46,696 nt of DNA, from assembly GCA_009380095.1 (NCBI GenBank), contig WHSL01000018.1, positions 1 through 46,696 on the forward strand. Direction: 5' to 3'. The DNA comes from Streptosporangiales bacterium. Lineage in GTDB: Bacteria > Actinomycetota > Actinomycetes > Streptosporangiales > Streptosporangiaceae. The translations under genes and the position numbers were made by a program. Below are positions 43,365-46,696 of this stretch, piece by piece (positions within the stretch are counted from its first letter, which is position 1; the number at the start of each line of letters is the position of its first letter). Under the pieces are notes generated by a model. The model ran no database searches. It was not told the DNA's origin and saw nothing but the letters and a program-made list of their open reading frames with translations.

Positions 43365-45230
43365 GTGTCACAAGCCGTGTCCGCGCGCGCCGGGGCCGAT
43401 CCGCAGGCCGCGCCGGAGTACTACACCCATAAGCAGGTCGTGAAGATCCTCGTGGGCCTGCTGATGGCGATGATGACGGCGATGATCTCGACGTCGATCG
43501 TCGGTACCGCACTGCCCACGATCGTCGGCGAGCTCGGCGGCCAGGAGCAGTACTCCTGGGTCGCCAGCGCGACGCTGCTCACCATGACGGCGACCACGCC
43601 GCTGTGGGGCAAGATCTCGGACCTGTACGGCCGCAAGCGCGTCTTCCAGATCGCGCTGCTGCTGTTCGTGCTGGCCTCCGCCGCGGCCGGGTTCTCGCAG
43701 AACATCGGCTGGCTGATCGCCGCCCGTGCGGTGCAGGGCATGGGCGTCGGCGGCCTGCAGGCGCTGACCCAGATCGTGCTCGGCGACATCGTCGAGCCCC
43801 GGGAGCGCGGCCGCTACGCCGGCTACATGGGCTCGGTCTTCGGCGTCTCCACCATCGCCGGCCCGCTGGCCGGCGGCTTCCTGGTCGACACCGACGCGCT
43901 CGGCTGGCGCTGGTGCTTCTTCGTCTCCATCCCGCTGGCCGTGGTGGCCTTCATCGTCATCGCGCGGCTGCTGCACCTGCCCAAGCTGCACAACAGCGAC
44001 GCCCGGGTGGACTGGTGGGGCGCGCTGTTCATCACCGGCGGCGCGACCGCGCTCATGCTGCTGCTCTCGTTCGGCGGCAAGGAGTTCGCGTGGAACTCCC
44101 CGTGGTCGTACGTGCTCGGCATCGGCGGCGTGCTCTTCTTCCTGCTGGCGATCCCGGCGGAGCGGGCCGCGCACGACCCGATCCTGCCGCCGCGGCTGTT
44201 CCGCAACCGCACCTTCGTGTTCACCGGCCTGGCCTCGTTGCTCGTCGGCGTGGCGATGTTCGGCGCGATGATCTACCTGCCGCAGTATCTGCAGATCGTC
44301 AAGGGCATGTCCCCGACGGCGTCCGGCCTGATGATGATCCCGATGGTGGCGTCCATGTTCGTCACCTCGGTGATCTCTGGCCAGCTCGTGACGCGCATCG
44401 GCCGGTGGAAGATCTACCCGATGATCGGCATGCTGTTCGTGGCCGCCGGCCTGTACCTCCTCTCGCACTTGCACGTCGACTCCAGCCGCTGGGTGATCGG
44501 CGGCGACGTCGCGGTGCTCGGCATGGGCCTCGGCCTCACCATGCAGATCCTCATCCTCGCCGCGCAGAACGCGGTGAGCCGGCAGGACATCGCCTCCAGC
44601 ACCTCCGCCGTCTCGTTCTTCCGCTCGCTCGGCGGCGCCATGGGTGTGGCCGCCTTCGGCTCGGTGCTCACCACCCGGCTCAGCGACGAGATGACGGAGC
44701 TGATGGCCAAGGCGCACATCCGGCCGCCGGCCGGGGGCGGGACGCCGTCCCTCGGCTCGCCCGAGGCGATCCGGCAGATGCCCGAGCCGATGCAGATCAT
44801 CATCCGCGAGGCGTTCACGAGCGCGCTGCACACGGTCTTCCTCATCGGCGCGCCCATCGCGCTGCTCGGCTTCTTCGTCACGCTGCTGATGAAGGAGGTG
44901 CCGCTGCGCACCTCCCGGACCGCGGGCGACGGCGCGCCGCCGGCCGAGCCCCGCCCGCTCACCCGCGAGGAGGCGCTGGCCGCCGGGCTGATGCTCGAGC
45001 TGGCCGTGCAGCGGGTGCACGCGGCGGACGGGAATGCCGACGACTCGCCGGTGGCCCGGGCCGCGGCGCGCATCTCGCCGCTGGCCGAGGGCAGCACCTC
45101 CCAGCGCGCCCGGGCGGCCGCGGACCACGTGATGCGCCCGGCCGCCATGAGATTCCTCCGCCACGGCATCGGCGAGACCGCCCCCGTGACCGAGCGAACG
45201 TCCACATCCGAGAGCAAGGAGTATCGATAA
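43365..45230 (+). CDS. DHA2-type multidrug efflux transporter (EmrB/QacA family)
   Basis: A 621-residue 14-helix MFS antiporter. ILVGLLMAMMTAMISTSIVGTALPTIVGELGG is helix 1 with motif D1. LWGKISDLYGRKRVFQIALLLF is motif A. RAVQGMGVGGLQALTQIVLGDIVEPRERGRYAGYMGSVFGVSTIAGPLAGGFLVD covers motif B and the antiporter motif C. The last 110 residues are a cytoplasmic tail, partly Ala/Glu rich. GTG at 43365 is preferred because AGAGGTGG lies 8 bp upstream; GTG at 43353 is in frame but has a weak site. The next gene begins immediately after its TAA. Substrate is unknown. Confidence 0.9.
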   Translation: MSQAVSARAGADPQAAPEYYTHKQVVKILVGLLMAMMTAMISTSIVGTALPTIVGELGGQEQYSWVASATLLTMTATTPLWGKISDLYGRKRVFQIALLLFVLASAAAGFSQNIGWLIAARAVQGMGVGGLQALTQIVLGDIVEPRERGRYAGYMGSVFGVSTIAGPLAGGFLVDTDALGWRWCFFVSIPLAVVAFIVIARLLHLPKLHNSDARVDWWGALFITGGATALMLLLSFGGKEFAWNSPWSYVLGIGGVLFFLLAIPAERAAHDPILPPRLFRNRTFVFTGLASLLVGVAMFGAMIYLPQYLQIVKGMSPTASGLMMIPMVASMFVTSVISGQLVTRIGRWKIYPMIGMLFVAAGLYLLSHLHVDSSRWVIGGDVAVLGMGLGLTMQILILAAQNAVSRQDIASSTSAVSFFRSLGGAMGVAAFGSVLTTRLSDEMTELMAKAHIRPPAGGGTPSLGSPEAIRQMPEPMQIIIREAFTSALHTVFLIGAPIALLGFFVTLLMKEVPLRTSRTAGDGAPPAEPRPLTREEALAAGLMLELAVQRVHAADGNADDSPVARAAARISPLAEGSTSQRARAAADHVMRPAAMRFLRHGIGETAPVTERTSTSESKEYR

Positions 45231-45683
45231 ATGGTCCGCCGACTCGCCGGAGCCGTCGTCGCGGCCCTCGGCCTGATGGCCGGTCTGTGGCTGATGCTGG
45301 CGCCGTTCGCGCTCGGCACCCAGCCCGAGGGTAGGGACTGGACCGACCCCACCACGACCGAGTTCTTCACCGGCGTCGGGTTCGCCGTCGTCGGCCTCGC
45401 CGGGCTGCTCGCGTTCGCCGCGGCGCTCCGCGCCGAGCTCGTCGCGCGTGGCCTGATGACCGTACGGGCCGCCGCGCCCGAGCCGCAGCCGGAGCCGGCG
45501 CAGGCCGCCGCCCCGGCCGCGGATCAGGACCTGGCGGCCCTGCTCGCGCCGCTGGCCGCGGCGCTGGTGGAGGAGATGGAGCAGCGCGGGACCGGGGTTC
45601 AGGGGGACCGTACGGAGGCCCCGCCGGCCCCGAACGGCCGCGCCCGCGACTTCGACCCGTTCGCGGGGAGGGAGTACCGGTGA
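45231..45683 (+). CDS. small two-helix membrane protein, first of a tandem pair
   Basis: A 150-residue protein with two membrane helices (LAGAVVAALGLMAGLWLMLAPFAL and FFTGVGFAVVGLAGLLAFAAAL) and a 75-residue cytoplasmic Ala/Pro/Glu tail (EPQPEPAQAAAPAADQDLAALLAPLAAALVEEMEQRG). The stretch GLWLMLAPFALGTQP recurs as GLWLIAAPFAVGYQP in the next gene, so the two are paralogues. The helix-plus-APF pattern recalls SPW-type small membrane proteins, but I cannot assign a family. The ATG directly follows the TAA of the transporter, implying co-expression under the TetR promoter. Confidence 0.75.
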   Translation: MVRRLAGAVVAALGLMAGLWLMLAPFALGTQPEGRDWTDPTTTEFFTGVGFAVVGLAGLLAFAAALRAELVARGLMTVRAAAPEPQPEPAQAAAPAADQDLAALLAPLAAALVEEMEQRGTGVQGDRTEAPPAPNGRARDFDPFAGREYR

Positions 45684-45937
45684 GCAAGCTGGGAGTGACG
45701 GCGCTCGCCGTCCTGTTCCTCGGCGGCCTGTGGCTGATCGCCGCGCCGTTCGCGGTGGGCTACCAGCCGCTCGGCGGCGGCTGGGTGACGGCCACCCGTA
45801 ACGACCTGTGGGTCGGCGCCCTGGTCAGCGGGATCTCCTTCGCCGGCCTGGTCGTCTACGCCGCGGACGCGCTGCGGGAGCTCGCCGCGCGCGGCAGGCA
45901 CGCTCGGGGGCGTGAAGCGGAGTCCGTGACCGACTGA
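45680..45937 (+). CDS. small two-helix membrane protein, second of a tandem pair
   Basis: An 85-residue protein with two helices: VTALAVLFLGGLWLIAAPFA and LWVGALVSGISFAGLVVYAA. It ends in a short basic tail (RELAARGRHARGREAES). It is a shortened paralogue of the preceding protein (shared GLWL-x-x-APFA-x-G-x-QP and a conserved aromatic between the helices). GTG at 45680 overlaps the previous TGA by 4 bp, with GGGAGG upstream. Together with the transporter and TetR genes it forms one unit. Function unknown; it could modulate or stabilise the pump. Confidence 0.75.
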   Translation: MSKLGVTALAVLFLGGLWLIAAPFAVGYQPLGGGWVTATRNDLWVGALVSGISFAGLVVYAADALRELAARGRHARGREAESVTD

Positions 45938-45949
45938 CCGAGGTACCCG

Positions 45950-46090
45950 ATGTACGAGGATTCCCTTCCCTCGCCCGCCGAGCCCTTCGAGATCGGCAAG
46001 GACGGCATCTCGGCCATCGTGGTCGGCTTCGACGGCACCGCGCCGAGCAGCGACGCGCTCGCGTACGCGGCCGGGGATCGTCGTCCCTGA
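45950..46090 (+). pseudogene. N-terminal remnant of a universal stress protein gene
   Basis: A 46-codon frame (ATG at 45950, with GAGG upstream) contains ISAIVVGFDGTAPSSDALAYAAG, the first strand and nucleotide-binding loop of a UspA domain, after a 17-residue leader. It then ends abruptly (DRRP, stop) at the hairpin shared with the OsmC gene. The remaining 100 or more residues of a Usp are missing. Probably a 3' deletion. Confidence 0.65.
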
Positions 46091-46107
46091 GCCAGGGCCG
46101 GCTCAGG
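46086..46107. terminator. hairpin holding both convergent stop codons
   Basis: CCTGAGCC (46086-46093) pairs with GGCTCAGG (46100-46107) around a 6-nt loop. The TGA of the Usp remnant (46088-46090) and the TGA of the OsmC gene (46103-46105, minus strand) both lie in the stem, the same design as at 9427-9451. No T-run. Confidence 0.55.
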
Positions 46108-46519
46108 CCTTGAGGTCCGGCAGCTCGAGCCGGACCTCGGTGCCGTGCTCCAGGGAGCGGCCCACCGTGCAGTGCTTCTCGTGGACGCGCTGGGCCACCG
46201 CCGCGAACACCTCGGCCGCCTTCTCGTCACCCTCGGGCAGCTCGACGTCGTAGCTGACCGTCACCGGCCCGAGCAGCGTGGGCTCGATCTTCTCCGCGCC
46301 GACGGTGACCGACAGCCGTACGAGCCGGTGCCCGCGCTGGGCCGTGAGCGGCTCCACCGTCACCGTCTGGCAGGAGCCCACGGCGGCGAGCAGCAGCTCG
46401 ACCGGGGTGAATGCCCCGGCGTCGTCCTTGCCGCCGATCCGTACCTCGGCGCCCCGGGCGTTGGTCGCCACAAAACCGCCGTCATCGGTGCGATCCACCC
46501 GCACCTCGTAGGAAGACAT
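46103..46519 (-). CDS. OsmC/Ohr family peroxide-resistance protein
   Basis: A 138-residue OsmC-family protein reducing organic hydroperoxides with a cysteine pair. The first cysteine is in FTPVELLLAAVGSCQTVTVE (C50) and the second in VHEKHCTVGRSL (C117). RLSVTVGAEKIEP and VSYDVELPEG are typical of the fold. This version resembles the OsmC/YhfA-like branch rather than classical Ohr. ATG at 46519 is preceded by GGAGGCG. Cytoplasmic dimer expected. Convergent with the Usp remnant and divergent from the partial gene at the window end. Confidence 0.88.
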   Translation of the reverse strand: MSSYEVRVDRTDDGGFVATNARGAEVRIGGKDDAGAFTPVELLLAAVGSCQTVTVEPLTAQRGHRLVRLSVTVGAEKIEPTLLGPVTVSYDVELPEGDEKAAEVFAAVAQRVHEKHCTVGRSLEHGTEVRLELPDLKA

Positions 46520-46644
46520 TCATCGCCTCCGTGGTTCCGATTCTCGCCCCCTCGTGATCGTTTCCGATCCCGTTGGGCACAGACGTGAACAACGCGGCGG
46601 TTCCGGCTCTTCCGTACGCCGGGTCACCCGGCGACGGGAGAGAG

Positions 46645-46696
46645 ATGGCCACTCCTGAGACGGGCCTGCGGCGCACCCTGTCCGTACGGGACCTGA
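46645..46696 (+). CDS. start of a probable APC-family permease, cut by the window end
   Basis: Only 17 codons are visible: MATPETGLRRTLSVRDL. ATG at 46645 has a GGGAGAG ribosome binding site. The RRTLSVRDL pattern just before the first helix is common in amino acid/polyamine (APC) permeases, but so short a stretch cannot prove the family. Confidence 0.45.
   Translation, partial: MATPETGLRRTLSVRDL

Overview
The window is high-GC DNA from a filamentous actinomycete. GTG and TTG starts are common, several operons have overlapping stop/start codons, and bldC lies next to a valine dehydrogenase gene, a DUF3073 gene and purM-purF, an arrangement also known in Streptomyces. The wider order, with many extra genes, fits Streptosporangiales or a relative better than Streptomyces itself, but this is inference and the species cannot be named from the sequence.

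Layout. 1-751 has no recognisable gene and carries hairpins and a palindrome. 752-7290 holds bldC, a conserved unknown, vdh (+), a DUF3073 protein (+), purM, purF and a sterol-carrier-type protein. 7386-12135 has a secreted PhoX-type phosphatase behind a convincing PHO box, an amidohydrolase and a threonine aldolase. 12159-14143 is a wrecked zinc-uptake locus of the azt type. 14189-16990 is a three-gene CoA-ester operon (DUF3870, class III CoA-transferase, glutaryl-CoA-type dehydrogenase). 17197-20577 has a DHA2 efflux pump with a long low-complexity tail, a 5'-truncated NYN nuclease gene back to back with an attenuator-like RNA structure, and a TetR regulator. 20606-24885 is a purine operon (purS, purQ, purL) interrupted by an anti-sigma-kinase-like ATPase gene and a small membrane-anchored protein gene. 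25173-26976 has a SigR-like sigma factor followed by fragments of an MFS transporter and a broken two-component system. 26943-33772 contains a small membrane protein, an aldehyde dehydrogenase, a branched-chain 2-oxoacid dehydrogenase operon (E1alpha, E1beta, E2) and a ribokinase. 33960-38194 is a complete sugar ABC importer with its own ATPase, followed by an MFS remnant. 38597-42460 has a DUF2630 protein, a secreted glycerophosphodiesterase and a PAS-GAF-SpoIIE-HATPase regulator. 42628-45937 is a self-contained TetR/DHA2 efflux unit with two small paralogous membrane proteins. The end holds a universal-stress-protein remnant, an OsmC protein and the first codons of a probable permease.

How the genes work together. 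Both purine clusters supply IMP synthesis (PurF, PurM, and PurS/PurQ/PurL as the FGAM synthase complex). The bkd operon and Vdh both serve branched-chain amino acid breakdown and so precursor supply for branched fatty acids. PhoX and GDPD recover phosphate or glycerol phosphate outside the cell. Several proteins are of partner-switching or stress type (anti-sigma-like ATPase, SpoIIE phosphatase, ECF sigma, USP remnant, OsmC).

The most striking property is gene decay. At least nine genes are broken by internal deletion, small indel or apparent inversion, and for several the lesion can be located to a few bases: an 8-bp triplication in the response regulator, a +1 in a homopolymer in aztC, and a likely 2-bp loss from a GC run in an MFS gene. 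No intact prophage, IS element, CRISPR array, tRNA or rRNA was seen. I found no clear new defence or biosynthetic system. The best candidates for something undescribed are the DHA2 plus twin small membrane protein unit, the attenuator-like structure near 19543-19605, and the extra genes inside the purine operon.
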